From assembly GCA_963070105.1 (NCBI GenBank), contig OY718806.1:9009365-9073364 (forward strand): a stretch of 64,000 bases of DNA. The letters run 5' to 3'. Under the pieces are notes generated by a model that ran no database searches, was not told where the DNA came from, and was given only the letters and a program-made list of their open reading frames with translations. This DNA is from Litomosoides sigmodontis (taxonomy: Eukaryota > Nematoda > Chromadorea > Rhabditida > Onchocercidae). Both the position numbers and the translations under genes were made by a program. Below, piece after piece: positions 1 through 17,575 of the stretch (within the stretch, counting starts at the first letter, position 1; every line of letters starts with the position of its first letter).

Positions 1-3000
1 TTGTTCATCACGAAGAACTTGTCTTCAATTTAATTTTGCATAAGTCTGCAAAACAAACATACCTCTGCACCTCCTTCTCTGTCTCCTCTATTGGTGTACG
101 TTCGTCGAGCCCACATAATATTACTTCTTAAATATAAATGTGTCAAGTTTTACAAAGTGGATAAGAATACCAGATACAACGAAAAAACACGTTAACACAA
201 CACCAGACTACTAAAGTGCATATAACGCATACATATACAAAAGCTAAACCGAAATTCTCAGGACCCTTGGGATCAAAACAGTCTACATTTCCGAAAAATT
301 ACCTGTTTCTACCCAGAGATGGTATAATTCGTGGCATCCCGTTGACCTGCACATGCACTCCATTTTCACCTACAGCAGCTGTCGCAGCTTGCATTGCAGC
401 ATCAAGAGCACGACGAGCCGCCTAAGCCATAATTCAGTGAATAACAACATGCATTTAAAAAAATGAGAAGCTCCACAGTTTCATTTTCTTTAATGGATTA
501 ATGATTTTCTATATCAAAACAAGAAATTTCCCAGTCACCTCGGCATTTGCCGGTCCATTTGTACGCACAATTACTTGACCAACAATTCCCGGGCCATGGA
601 ATGTAGGAGTTGAAGGACCTAGGAATGTACGTGAAGACTGCATTTGATTTGATTGTCCAACGTTTTGACGACTGTGCACATTGATTATTGGATGTCGTCG
701 ACGACCAGCACTTGCACCACCAGTTTGTGTATTGAGTGCAGCTGTAACAAAATGTTGCAGTATTTTAAACAGATCTTAATTAATGATGAATATCGGATTT
801 TTCGTCATTAATCGTAGCTATGATTGGGAAAAAGGCAAAGTCAGATAAAGCTTAAAATCCGAAGTATAGGAATAATTTAAATTGCCTCATTAATGATTCA
901 AATCGTTTGTGATTTGCAAAAAGAAATACTTCTTTCTTTTCAAAATCTTTAATAACGATGTAAATTGCTTACCGCTTTGACCAGCTTGTACAGACGTTAT
1001 GTTCCCGAAAGCATTCGGCAATATACTTCGAATGAAATTCTGGAAACCACCACGAACAGCAGTATTCACTGTTCCACCTATTTTTGAAAAAAAATGAAAC
1101 CATATTAGAAGCAACAAAATATTATATTTCATGACCACATAGTTAAAAAGACAAAAACACATAATAAACGTTGATCAAATACAGCTGTCCTTAAACGGTA
1201 AAGACATATTTTGAAATATATTGAATAAAAAAAGGAACAATTCCGCATAAGAATTTATAGAAAAACTAAATTTTGCAAATTAGTAAGATACCAAGAATTT
1301 ATAAAGCTGAAAGGAAGGGAAAAAACAGTTTAGGGAGAAGTTTTCCCTAAAGATCACAAAAACCACGCACTAAGCTGTGTTTGACTGCTCGCAGAATTTG
1401 ATTCAGAAGAAGCAGACTGGCCACTCGCATTTTCTCCGTCCGATTGATTGGTGTTCAAACCGAACGCTCCAGATGTTTCCGTACGTGCTCCAGAATGTGC
1501 ACCAGATGCCACATGTAATCGAGCGCTTTGCACATGAAGTGGACCTGGAGTAACAACTCTATTTTCTATTCACCATAGTTCTAGGAATTATAATAAAAAT
1601 ATCGACTCACCTGAAGAAGAAACGAACGGCATACGACTTCCCGCACCACTAATATCCGGAACAGTAATAACCGTTGGTGTTCGAATTGTTGGATTTAAAA
1701 CGGGATATGTTCGTATTCCACCTCTCATGGAGTGAGATAAACGGAAAGCTCGTGAATGACCTGTATTTTAAACTTCACAATGCAAAATATAAAGCATTAA
1801 TTAATGTCAGTTTATTTCAATCAAGAGCAATGTCGATGCCTGAACTTACTTCAACTAATTGTATAGGATTTCATTTCATTAGGACGCTTATTTCTCCTTT
1901 AAACCAAACACTTACTGCATGAAAAAATTTTTTTCGAATATAGACTACATTTAAAAGCAAATTTAGAAAAAAATTTATTACCCATGTGAATATGACTGAT
2001 GTTACTGTTTGCAGACTGCTGACCTCCTTCCGTGCCAGATCTATCGCGCTCATTTTGTGCCACAAAAACGAGCGTAAGAATGACCTGTAAATCAATATTT
2101 TTATTCACATAAATATTGAATAGCTTGAAGTAAAAAACAATTCTTGCACTTCTGTATTATATTTCAGTAATATCCTGGTTTTGAGTGGCTATGATGCATC
2201 ATACTTCAGTAGTTGGCTCATCACGACGTTCCGCAGAACTTGGCTCCAAAGGTGAGTTAGGGTCCGAAAAATTGACCAAGATGTCGGAGACTGAATGGTA
2301 AGCATGCGAAAGACGGTGCAGAATACGCCGGAAATTTTCTTCAAAACACAATGCGATACATCTGGCGCGCTAAAAAATATACATAGAAATGGCGCACTGT
2401 TTGGATATTTTCAAATATTTCATGTAGAATTAGTCGCATTCGCATGTGCAAAGGGAATAAAAAAAGTTTTATGGAATGGATACAGTTCAATTAGAGCCTG
2501 TGATTAAAGATTATGAATGAAGCTTACGTCATTTGGCATACTGCTGCGCTTCTGAATCATATCATGGTAGCGCTTTAGATGATAGTTTGCCAGATTTTGT
2601 ACACTGAGCATTTTTTGAAGCAACTCCGCATAATTTTCTGGTGTGGCATTTCTGCAAACTCTTTAATAGAAATCACATAAAACATTCAAGAAACATTCTT
2701 CTATGAGAGGAGAAAACGGTTGGACAGTTGATAACCACAGCGGTAGCACTGTACCACGCATACTGCAGACGTTAAAATTTTGAGTAAAAAATGGACTTTA
2801 CAAATAAGATCACGTACCATCTTAGTAACCTGAATCAACACAAAATGTTTTGCATTTAGTGTAACATCAAGTTAAAGCTGTCGTTTTACAAAAAGCAGTC
2901 AAGAGTTCTAATAAATTTGGAATTTGGAGCCTCAAATTACTGATCAAAGCAAACCTTAAAACCACATTTTGGTGCTGCGCACTATGTGGTACCGAATCCG

Positions 3001-5046
3001 TTGTCTGAGGTTCATCTAGAAAAATCTATCGTTAACACAGCAATAAGAAGTAGTAGAAGACAACTAGGCAAGATAATAAAGTATGTACAGTTCCCTAATC
3101 GGTTCTTTTCGTAAACAAACCACCATTCGGGAAATGCTTAGTCGCTCAGAGCAATGCGACAATTCTAAGGGGTGCAAAATGCATATGAAAAAAAGTTATG
3201 CGTGAGTTCTTTAGAACAGGTTCAAAGTAGTAGTTGCCAAATCATACCATTCAAAACAGTCTCTACCTGATTTATTTTTCTTCAGAATTTTTTAGTTTTA
3301 GGCAACTTTCTATTAACAGCAAAAAACTACCTCCTTCATTTTTGAGCCCTATACCAGCGTTATCTGATAAGTCTGCAAAAGTATATGAGTATATACAAGC
3401 AATTATGATTTTTAACATTATTTTCTGACACAACTTCAAATTGCTCAACAGACTCAGTTATGTAATAAATTATGGGCTAGTTAAATGCAAAACATCCAGA
3501 TTAAGCGATACTATGCCTACCAATTCTAATACATAACGGCAATAATTCATTATTGATTTTAATAACTCATTCATTCATCCATTTGATACCTGTATACTTT
3601 GTCACAAAAAAATTTTTAGCCATGAAATTTTCAAGCAGTAAATACCTGCGCGTTGAATGTGGAGTACTTCCTCTAATTCTAAAACTGTTTCACCAAATTT
3701 AGCGCGTTCGAAATCGTTTCTTAAAGGAGGCATAACTCGCTCATAACCCTCAACCATCATCGATGAAAATGGCTCCCTCTGGAACATTTTTTTTTCTTTG
3801 TTATTTAAAAATTTTTATTAATGAGCCAATTCCATTTCTTTAAACTTCAGAAATACACCATCAGGAAACACTTCAGAAATATACCATTTGGAAATTTTGG
3901 TTATGTCACTGGGATCACTCAATTATCTATCTGGTCATACAGATTTGTATGTATGCCAGCGGTATCAAACTGCACTATGAATATGGACCATGTTAACCGG
4001 GAAAAAATGTTTCAATGACATATAAAAAATCTCCCATTATATTTTTAACCCAATAATTTTTCGCAACAAAAGTCTTCACCTCAAGAATTTGTAAGGTACG
4101 CTCGCTTCTGTTTAATCCATTAAGCATGTAATTAATCCGACTGAGTGCTCCAGAATTAACATAACGTACAGAGCGACCTCGAATATGCACTCGTAGTGTT
4201 AGGTCACCAGTTCGCGGTGCGTCTTCCTGAGTTTCCACGTCAACCGAAGTGCGATCAAAGACAGGACCTAACACGTTCGAAAGTGTCTCTCTTACAAATT
4301 CCTAGAATCAGTAATGGTACAACAAAATATAATTATACTAATTGTGCAACTCTATATGATCAAATTGGTCATAAGACGGGACGTAATATATTAATCAAAA
4401 GTTCGAGCCTAACTGCCAGCTCAAAATTATTTCGGAAATTATTATAATTCCATAGAAACTTACTGTTGTATTGCCCGCATCCTGAAATATGGCATTGCGT
4501 ATGACAAACATTTCACCATTTATTACATTGACTCGTGTGCCCTCAGCATGTTCATCACTGCTACCACTGTCCAAATCAGAATGCTGCGAACTCAATCCAG
4601 GTGGAGGACCACTGCAAAAAAAGTACTTTCCAAATACAGGCGTGCAATATAAAGTAATCCACTAAATTTACAATGGCATTCCTTCATTCTTAAGAAAGCA
4701 AGTGCCCAAAACGTGCAAAATAAAACGTACACATTGGGTGGACGCTCTACCATATGAAGAGTTAAACCATCTGTAATACCATAATCCTTCAGAAGTCGAT
4801 CATTACTAAAAAGTGGATGTCCCTGGAAAATCAACCGTTGCCTCGATTCCAAAATACCCATCTTCTCCTCTATTAGTTTCCGCAAAACGCCAAGACTTGC
4901 CTTAAACGCAAGAAAGATACTGATTATTAAAGTAAGTTTAAAACTGAAAATCCAAATCATGTACAGCTGGAAGAATAGTAACTTACGTCATCGGCAATGT
5001 CCAGTTCTTCATCATTTCGATCTAATGTTTTCACTCTGATTCTCAT
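1..5046 (-). CDS. bag6-like: BAG6/Scythe-like ubiquitin-domain chaperone, 5' part of gene (C-terminus beyond window)
   Basis: Fifteen exons join in phase on the minus strand: 4987-5046, 4731-4900, 4464-4611, 4080-4301, 3646-3778, 2955-3015, 2528-2651, 2205-2369, 1982-2084, 1611-1721, 1371-1556, 973-1077, 539-741, 303-421, 63-126. The start is the ATG at 5046, two bases after a ttcag acceptor. Residues 1-76 are a ubiquitin-like fold with QRLIFQGHPL and HMVERPP, the latter close to BAG6 HLVERPP. A second BAG6-like block is FRRILHRLSHAYHSVSDI near residue 320. The rest is low-complexity Ser/Gly/Asn/Pro-rich linker, as in BAG6. Known role: BAG6 holds hydrophobic or mislocalised proteins for tail-anchor insertion or proteasomal degradation. 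Exons 10 and 11 use unusual gagag/tagag acceptors. The frame of the 63-126 exon is uncertain: an alternative donor at the end of the previous exon would give a different, better-looking reading. The BAG-like C-terminus is not in the window. Confidence 0.82.
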
Positions 5047-5048
5047 GA

Positions 5049-5050
5049 CT
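5049..5050 (-). other. Probable trans-splice acceptor of BAG6-like gene
   Basis: On the minus strand a T-rich tract ending in ttcag lies two bases before the ATG at 5046. There is no room for a 5' UTR exon other than a trans-spliced leader. The leader itself is not encoded here, so this is inferred from position and consensus only. Confidence 0.5.
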
Positions 5051-7195
5051 GAAATTCAAGTTTGCTTCATGCTAGGGAAAAAGGCAAAGAATTGAATAAC
5101 ATATGTATTGGACACACATATGTGGTACTTTTGTTCATATCCTCCATATTATTAATGAATAAGTGGCACCACATAAATGGCAATGTACTACAGATAGTGC
5201 ATTATCATCGTTTTTTATAAAAAAATAAGTGCATCACATAATTATATTTCACTAAATTAATATGGGGAGTTTCAAATCAAATTGAATTCATCAAATTGGG
5301 GGAACTGCCATCCATATGTTAGTCATTAATTGCTATCCAGTTCAAGAAAAGCATCCCAAACGATCAATCTGACAAAATGCATCACAGAACGACCAGTCTT
5401 CCAAAATCTCCACACACTGTACAACGCACGAAAGACAGGACCAACTTACCAGCTAGTAAGCTAAAAAGTATTATGACCGATTCTAGAGGAAACCTATCCA
5501 AAAATAATCAATCTACTCTAAACTGCACGTGATGAAATTTGCATATTTCTAATCAGCACGATATGTTTATGTTTGCACAACTTAAAGGCTATTATTTTTG
5601 CTCCTATCCACTTTCTCTACCAACATAACTCGTGGTCTAGACGATTTGTGCATTGTCAATGGATGCAGAAGATTTGATGTACGAAAACCATCAAATATTT
5701 TCGCGACTTCGGTATGGCGCGAAAATAATGCAACCCACAAGCATCCAGACACTTTCCGCAATACTCATAGGCAGCTATACTATTGAATATGTTTAAACCG
5801 ATTTAATTCATCCGATAGCTAGCAGTCGTAATAACCACCCATTGATTGAGTTCACACCGCAATCAAATCGATAATCAGAGCATAACCCTAACCCTCACCC
5901 CAGTCACACCTCGGCCCCAAATAATCATAACTGCACGTAATACTGGACAGCCGCGCCATTATAATCATTCACTATTTCGCGGCTGGACGATATTTGCTTG
6001 AAAACTTTTTGAGACACAAGTGAGACCGGGAGGTGCGAGTGGCGTATGAGCGGGAGAGATTGGGGAGAAACGGGGGGACTTGTTCAGTCTTCAGCTACTT
6101 CTAGCGGTTAGGTCAACTGATGTGAGCAGATTGGGATGAAGGAGAAAATTATGAAAAGCAGAGAGCTAGTAAGTTCAGGCCTAGAGCAAATGACCCGAAG
6201 CAGTAGTTATGGTTTATGTTTTTAAAAATTTGGATGATCAAAATTCACGTTTGCACATATTTCAACTGCTACATATTCATTGTAATTTCAGTATTGGTGG
6301 TTATCACTGGAGAGATGTAAATCTTTCGATTATTAGACTGCGCCAATCAATGTTAATTGAACTATTCATAGTTTTGATGAGAGGGAAAGGGAGAGCGAAT
6401 ATTTTCTGAAATTAAAATTTGATAAAGTAGATTGGGATGTTATTAAAGAAATGTAAAATCCGAATGATTAGATGCGTCAGGTTGAGGGAAACTGGAAGTG
6501 TTCATCATATAGCAAGACAGTAAAGCCCTGCTGTGTTTGATTCCCAGCCATTTCGGTTCATTCCTCTTCCTCTCTCCTTCTCTGTCTCTCTCTCTCTCTC
6601 TTGCTCCCTCTCCTTCTCAAAGTTACATTTCAAACACATATTAATCTGTAATGAGATGGAAATTTTTTGAATTAGAAAGTAATAGAATTAGGTAATAAAA
6701 GAGAAATTAAAGACGTCCAGCAGTACAACGTGCAGATAATTTCCTCTTAGAAGGATTGAGTGGAAAACAAAAAACCAAAAACAAAAGCGAAACATTTTTG
6801 TTGACAATTCTAATCAATTTCGATTGCTGGATTTGTGACAGAAGGCGTACTTCTACTTTCTAAACCATGTCTCATCACCTTAGGCAAGCTGGTTAATTGG
6901 ATGAGTCGTTCCAACAGGTAACATTGCAGTTCTTTTTCCAATTTTAGCTTAATCGTTTTCATCATGCAATTGCATTGGGAGGAACAGATGTGCTCTTATG
7001 AGTACTTTGAAAGATCTTGATGTTGTCAGCTTTTAAGCTCACTTATTACCATGTGTCATTGAGATGTACAGAGTGACAGTGATATTAATGGATTACTTTA
7101 TAAAGGTATTTATCAATTACTGGATCTGAAGATGACCATAATTTCAACATGGATAAATGTGTTAATAGTCTTGGGAATATTAATAATATTATAGC
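5051..7195. other. Intergenic between BAG6-like 5' end and TTL 3' end
   Basis: No open frame here joins into a convincing gene. It holds the presumed promoter side of the BAG6-like gene, a short CT-rich tract near 6560-6620, and a locally less AT-rich block at about 5860-6100 with two copies of CCCTAACCCT-like text. That block is too short and not of the nematode TTAGGC type to be telomeric. Confidence 0.5.
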
Positions 7196-8350
7196 TTAAG
7201 CACACTTCTTCTGCCTGCCTTCTTGAGCAATATTCAAGCTAATGATACCCATATTGTAAATATCATTGATGTAATTTTTCGGGATTTGATAATCGTCCAC
7301 GATCCTACATTTCTGAAACGATCTCTCCATTTCGTAAATAGCAATTGAAAAAGGAACAAATTTTTCTCGCTTTCATGCTTTGATCAGTGACGAAAATTGA
7401 AAAAATCACTTATGTCGCAGCACATTTCCTATCATTGATCGTTGTATCCTTTTTAAAAGTCAGGGAAAACGAAATGCAAACATGAAAGGAAGTTTTAAAT
7501 GATTTGAAAATGTAAGGTAGCTTAAGCAATCAAAAAACAAACTGATATGAGTTGCTTAATCATAAGTATTTTATTCTCGGAATAATGAAATCCTTGCAGA
7601 ACTTACTGGATCGATGATGCCATCGTTGCAGCTATGAGTAATACGCAAATAAGGCTCAATACTGCCTATCTCATCTTCCTGTCCGCTTACTTCAAAACGT
7701 CCATGTCGATCAGAATGAGTTGCAGAAAGTGAATCATCAGGATCCCCTTTAAAAATCACAGCTAAATATGAATTTTTCATCTGTTAATCAATTTATTAGT
7801 GAAAAATCCACTTTAGTAATTTTCTATCCATGGAATTAAATCCCAAAAGTTTGACTAAACCATGTATGGTTCAACTAATTTATCGTGAAACTTCCATTCC
7901 AATCGCAATTATTCACTGCAAAAATTCACTTAAACAATTTTTTATCAAAAAAATAAAATAAAATAAAATGAAAATTGCTGAAAGTCGACGTTGGCATTAA
8001 TGATTCAAGACATTTTGATTGAATGAGCGATGATGCAAGGGAGCTTCATTTAGAAATGATAAAAGAAAATTATCTGGAATAAATGATTCTGTATATCAGG
8101 TTACGTATTCCGTTCAACTTTCAAACGTGTAAAGTGTCAGACAATTATTCTAAAAGACACAAACAGAATTAGAAGTGGAATAAAAAATTGAGAAAATCTA
8201 ACATGTATCCGCCTCTCGTAGTTCAACATGAACGTTATTAACCGATTTATCATTGCATGCCACTTGTCCTTTCACCGCTACTGTTTGCATCTTGCAGTAT
8301 GCAAATGTTACCAACAATAACGTGAATAGGGTTACGTTCAATGCTGACAT
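7196..8350 (-). CDS. ttr-like: Transthyretin-like (TTL) secreted protein
   Basis: Three exons, 8203-8350, 7607-7746 and 7196-7312, join in phase to 134 residues, the usual TTL size. The start at 8350 opens with a hydrophobic signal peptide ending near FAYC. Family signatures follow: VKGQVACND, the ADTW-DPDD segment across the first junction, SDRHGRFEVSG, the PYLRI strand, SCNDG and the IPKNYI turn. Four cysteines follow the signal peptide (VACND, SCND, KCRIV, KKCA), consistent with the family disulfides. TTL proteins (Pfam PF01060) are a nematode-expanded family of small secreted beta-sandwich proteins, abundant in parasite excretory products; some bind hydrophobic ligands or act in apoptotic-cell recognition, and most have no known function. 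A tttcag acceptor lies seven bases before the ATG, suggesting trans-splicing. The introns are 456 and 294 bp. Confidence 0.9.
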
Positions 8351-8357
8351 TTTCAAT

Positions 8358-8359
8358 CT
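8358..8359 (-). other. Probable trans-splice acceptor of TTL gene
   Basis: aaatttcag on the minus strand ends seven bases upstream of the TTL start codon. It is inferred to receive a spliced leader because no upstream exon was seen. Confidence 0.45.
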
Positions 8360-9011
8360 GAAATTTTACTGCTCATTTAAGAGTCTTAGAAGACAGGAAA
8401 TTGTGCTTAAGTTTGTATCATTCAAATATCACAATATCAACTTTTTAAATTATTCAAAAATCTTAAAATTGTTTAATTTAGTCTGCTAGGATCAAAATGT
8501 TTCAGGAGGAGATTTCTTCCTCAACAACAAAAACGAACAATATCTATGTATGTGTAGGGAAATTCCAGAAGTAAATTGAAAATTTTAAACGAAATTTCTT
8601 ATAGAAAGATGAAAGCAACTGATTCGTCTGTAAGTAAGCTAATGAGATTTGGCGATGGGAACAGCTGGCTTTGAACGATTGATATGCCATGGCATGCCGT
8701 TGGTGAGAGTACAAATGACCGACCAAGAGGAGGATTATCAATTGAAACTCTCTAACTGTGCTTCACATTGTTTTAAACCATTTCGTGACTGACTGAACTA
8801 AAATTCATTGCAGCTTTTCTTTAAGCAAAAATTTTTGATTCACTCTTTTCTTGCCTATTTTTAAATTAATTTTTGTTTCAAACAAAAATTTGTTGAATTT
8901 TCATGCAAACATATACATTTCCTTACCTCATTTCCAGTCTTATTTTTGTTTTTAAACTTAAGTTAAAAATTTTTCTCTCCAAATTTTATTAATTTTTTTT
9001 CAGTTCAAGTA

Positions 9012-9079
9012 AAAACACACACACGCACACATATACGCACCCATCCACACATACACACACACGCAGACATGCACACACT
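9012..9079. repeat. Imperfect (CA)n microsatellite
   Basis: Alternating CA with scattered G and T interruptions, followed by a short TA run. Confidence 0.9.
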
Positions 9080-10317
9080 TTATATATATATATACTCGTA
9101 TAAGAATATACAGGATAAAATTGCAATTAAAAATTAATTTTCAATTTTTATAAGTTTGTAATTGAATGTTGACTTTATTTTGGTTACAAGAAATTGAACA
9201 ATTTTAAAGGTTTTTTTTTTGGGTTTACCATTGGATGTTGGACATTGATGATGTAGCTTATATTGTGACCTGTCAAAATGTCACATTTAATTCAAACCGA
9301 AATGTAACATCTTTTTGCCGAACTGCATTCGAAGAAAAGAAACCAACTTTTTTTACACTACCTTTCAACTTGTAGCATTGCATTTTCTTTTTTTTTTTCT
9401 TCTTAAAATTATCCTAGAAAATTTTTGATTAGTAATTTTGAATTAGGTAAATGATGATCCTGATGGAAGAAATAAATGCGGTAAAAGTCATTCTAGTATT
9501 ATCGAATGAGTACACCGACTTCTCATTGTTTCAGTTCGATGCAATTAAATTTGCTCTTTTTTTTCTTTCATACAACTTTTCCTTTGTAATTGTTGGAAGT
9601 GACATTGATGACACTGATCTGATGTATGATTATTGATAGTGATAAGGGTGATAAATAAATGAACGAATGATCTGTGTTAGAAATTAAACTACTTCTTTTC
9701 GTTTTTATTTTTTCAAAAAACAAATTATTTTTATGAGAGTGAAAATTCGAATAAAATTAGTTCAAAGTGCTGTTGCGTTGCCTTTTCCTTCTTCCTCCTC
9801 CCTCTCCCATGCTAACACTAACACTCTTTAAAATTTTTTCAACTTAAACGAAAATTCAGATATTACCGCACGAAATGGCAACAAGATAGGTTTAAAAATG
9901 ATTTCTTTTTTCAGTTGCAAAAAAAAAGGAAAAAAATGAAGGTGGAGTGGGAAAATTGACGAGAGGGATGATAAGGTGTAAAATTAGCATGTAGCATCAT
10001 CATTGATACTTTCTTGAAAATGAATGAGCAAAAAAAAATTAGTGGTGCAACGAAATTTGCCTTTCTGTTCTCTCTTCAACAAAGTTATTTTCAATTTAGT
10101 TCATCTTTATAAAAATTAAAAAAAAAAAAACGAATTTTAGGAACACGCTCCTTTCTTCATCTTCTTCCTCCTCCTCCTCCACTTTCTGTTCTTTTTGCGA
10201 TTGCAAGAAAAATTGGTGCAAAATCAATCGATAATTGCTAAATTTTTATTGTATTACACCAAAATGATAATAGTGTTATCAACTGTTTCATCATACATCA
10301 TATCAAATTTTTTCATC

Positions 10318-10390
10318 TCTTCTCTCTTTCTCTCTCTCTCCCTCTCCCTCTTCCTCTCTCTCTCTCTCTTACACCTTCTCCATCTCTCTT
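10318..10390. repeat. (CT)n polypyrimidine tract
   Basis: Runs of CT/CCCT on the plus strand in the JNK upstream region. Confidence 0.85.
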
Positions 10391-11182
10391 CTCCTGTTTT
10401 TTTTGTTTAAACTAAATTGTGATAGCATCATGTGAAATAATTTGAATCATTTAGCTGTGAGGAATGAAATGTGGGATTGGATTAGCAATGGTAATATTGT
10501 TTAATTTGTCAAACATTCCGTTCTAACTTTTTTTTTTTCCTTTCTCCAAATAGCGTCTAAAAATTTTTCTAGAAAAAAACCAGCTGAAAGTAGTTGCAGG
10601 AAGGAAAAAACGAGAGCAAAAAATTTAATCCTTATTTCACATCAAACAACCTGTTGCAGTTTGCTAGCAACAAAAGAGGGACGATTTTTGAAAATCAATC
10701 ATTTCTTTGTATAAGACTGGAACTGAAATTATATTAATTACAAATCGTTCATTTCAACATTTCACTTAAGCTAACTGATTAAAAAAGGATGAGAAAAAGC
10801 GGTGATAATGATAATTAATCAATTACATACTATAATAAATATGAATTATACGTTCCATTTGTTGAAGTCATGTAAAATTTTGTTCATAAATCTAATGAAA
10901 TAATTTATGTAAACAGAAAAACAATTTGTTTTTCGCATTTACACCAATCAATCAATCAATGAATTGGTCGATCGATACATTTGTATTTACCGACACTGGT
11001 AATGAAAATGATAAAAACCAGTTTAGCGGAGCAAAAATTCTCACCAATCCAAAATGTATTTTTGTGTCTGAAACATTTAATACCATTTGTATTTGGCGCA
11101 AATGTCTGTCCAACTCTGTCTGCACATTTCCATTTCATTTCATGAAGTTAACGTTTCTGTTTTTTTTGTTTGTTTGTTTGTT

Positions 11183-11184
<2 letters not shown>

Positions 11185-11277
<93 letters not shown>

Positions 11278-11278
11278 G
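11185..11278. repeat. (TG)n microsatellite
   Basis: About 94 bp of nearly perfect TG dinucleotide about 1 kb upstream of the JNK-like start. It is a potential Z-DNA-forming and polymorphic site. Confidence 0.95.
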
Positions 11279-12220
11279 AGACTGATTTGCTAAACAGTTA
11301 AATGCAATATTTTATCATTATCAGTCCCTTTCACCATCCAGTTATGCAGCATATACTTTACTCTTTTCATTGTTGCAATTATCTTTTTTGCAATTTTATT
11401 CAAAAATATAAAAATTAAAATCATACAAAGCAATATTTTCTAATGAATGAAAGAGCGTTTGAAGTTTTTAAATTACTTTAATTCCTCTCTTCTTAACTTT
11501 TCATTAATTTTGTTCAATTATTTACAATTTTTATTTGATGTAATTGAATGAATAATTTTTTTTTCGCTCAATTTTACATGAGTCTGTGCAACGGTGCCTT
11601 TAGTGCAATGTAACTAATTCAACCTAATATGTTCAAATGTAAATGACATCTGATCTGATCATATTGTTGGTATTTTTTTTTAAAAAAAAAAGTACTAGCA
11701 AGCATTTTATTGATTGATCAGATGATGTATTGAATATAAGGATGCTTGTTGATAGTTAAATTGTTATTTGGGAATTTAATTCATGATGAAATTTTGATAG
11801 AATTTAATTTTCTAACTAATTGCAATGGGATGCATTTCACTGATTAAACGATCAATTGCAAAAGAAAAAAGAAACTAATATTACATTTGCAGACAACGAC
11901 AAATTTTTAATCAATTTAATCATATAAGTAAAATTCATTTCTTAAATAAGAGTTTCTTCATTCATTTTTTCGTCCGTTTTCTTTGTGCAGTTTGCAGTAT
12001 GTTTACAAATCTATTTCATATTTTTGCCAATTGTGCAATTCCCATTTCGTTTTTATTCATTTCAATTTTTATTCAATTCAATTGTACACTTCAATTTCAT
12101 ACAATTACACTAAGGCATAGTTTTCTCATTTCATTCATTTCATTTTTAAAATCTGCGCTTTATTTTTGTTGTAAATGTTATCAAACTGTAAGTAGCAGCA
12201 TCTTGTTTGTTTGTTTTTGC

Positions 12221-12222
12221 AG
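12221..12222 (+). other. Probable splice/trans-splice acceptor at JNK-like start
   Basis: tttttgcag ends one base before the ATG at 12224. It could take a spliced leader or a distant 5' UTR exon. Confidence 0.45.
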
Positions 12223-12223
12223 G

Positions 12224-16241
<4,018 letters not shown>

Positions 16242-17575
16242 TTGATTTATCAAAAGAAAAAATGATACACCAGCAACAAATTTCATTCATCATTTGATCT
16301 CACAATAGCAATTTAAAACATCGAAAAATTGACTTCTTTCTAATTTTCCTACTAATTAATGCTATTTTTTATAATACTTGAAATTATACTTTTTTTTTTC
16401 CGTCATACTATTAGTGCATTCTTTCGTTGTTAACTTCTATTCACTTTTATATAATTAAAAGCACTCATTGTTTTTCGTACTGAATACATTGCAAAGGTTT
16501 TTATCATAATTTTATGCAATTTTAAATAACTTTATTTTTAAATTTTTACACAATCTTAAACAATTCATCGGCGAAGACTCGATGTAAAAAATCCATGTGT
16601 GGAAAAGAATGGGACAAAAAATTAGGAAATTATGTGACGATAGGTTTGTCATAAATTTTTTAAACACTGATTGTTGCTGTTAATATGCAAAAAAAAAAAC
16701 TTGGACATAATACCTCTGATAATTTTTTGCTACATCAGAAGACAAAAATTTTCGTTATTTTCTTGTAATATTTATTATCAATATTAAAAATTTTCGATAC
16801 AAATAATATTTAGTAAAAAAAAAAGTTGTTAATCATTATCCTAAGATGTAAGTTGGCTAATTGCATCTCTTTTTTTTTCCAATTTGAATAAATTACAATG
16901 ATTTATTAGTGATTATTAGTTTATTTTGCAGTTAAAATTTTTAAAAAGCGAAATTTAATTTCCTTTTGATTAGTTACAAATGTTTTAAAGATTACTTTCT
17001 TCAATTTTAGTAGGAATATAAAATTTCGATTAGATTAGGAAATTAAATATTATGATTAAAACTTTTTCTTTATAAGTTTTTTTTTTTTTTGGGGGGGGGG
17101 GGGAGGACGAGGAGGGGAAATTACCTGAGGCGACAAAAAAGTGATCAACAGGAATACGGGCAATTAACGCCTATTATAATTTTCCCGGCATTTACAAAAT
17201 TTCAATTTGCATGAATTATAATATGAGAGGGAGAAAAGAAAAAAGAACGGTACTACTTAGAGCGAGAACAAATAAACAAAAAATAAAAATTTTTGTTGGA
17301 GAAAGCGCATGATTATTCAGTGATTGAAATTACAAATGGATAGATATAGTGACATAGAAATGGGTGAAATAATTTTAATCGATTAAAGAGATAGATTTGA
17401 GAAAAAAAAAATAAAAATGAAAAAAGACGAGTTAGTGGGTGGAACAAGTATTTGTTCGGAAAAAAAAACACAGAGAAAAGGAAGGTTGAGGCGGTAACAG
17501 AGCATCCGGATACGGTCATCAAATTCACATCTATCGTTATCAGACGACGTCGGCCGTATTTATTATCACTTCTAT
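16242..17575. other. Intergenic, JNK-like 3' side
   Basis: AT-rich non-coding sequence. It holds an AATAAA near 16887 that could serve as a polyadenylation signal, and an adjoining T-run and G-run near 17079-17103. No exon was found. Confidence 0.45.

Larger units (their letters stand above)
8360..12220. other. Divergent intergenic region between TTL and JNK-like genes
   Basis: About 3.9 kb without a supported exon, containing promoters for the two divergent genes. It includes an imperfect CA tract at 9012-9079, a CT tract at 10318-10390 and a long TG run at 11185-11278. Open frames are short and low in complexity. Confidence 0.5.

Noticed and set aside
2700..2830. Extra BAG6-like exons at 2700-2770 and 2818-2830
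   Set aside because: Phase-matched splicing from exon 6 directly to 2651 gives a clean continuous protein; the extra pieces lead to a stop.
5878..5905. CCCTAACCCT telomere-like text
   Set aside because: Only two imperfect copies, vertebrate-type rather than nematode TTAGGC, and inside an intergenic region.
11087..11293. Cys-Val repeat peptides over the TG run
   Set aside because: Dinucleotide-repeat translation.
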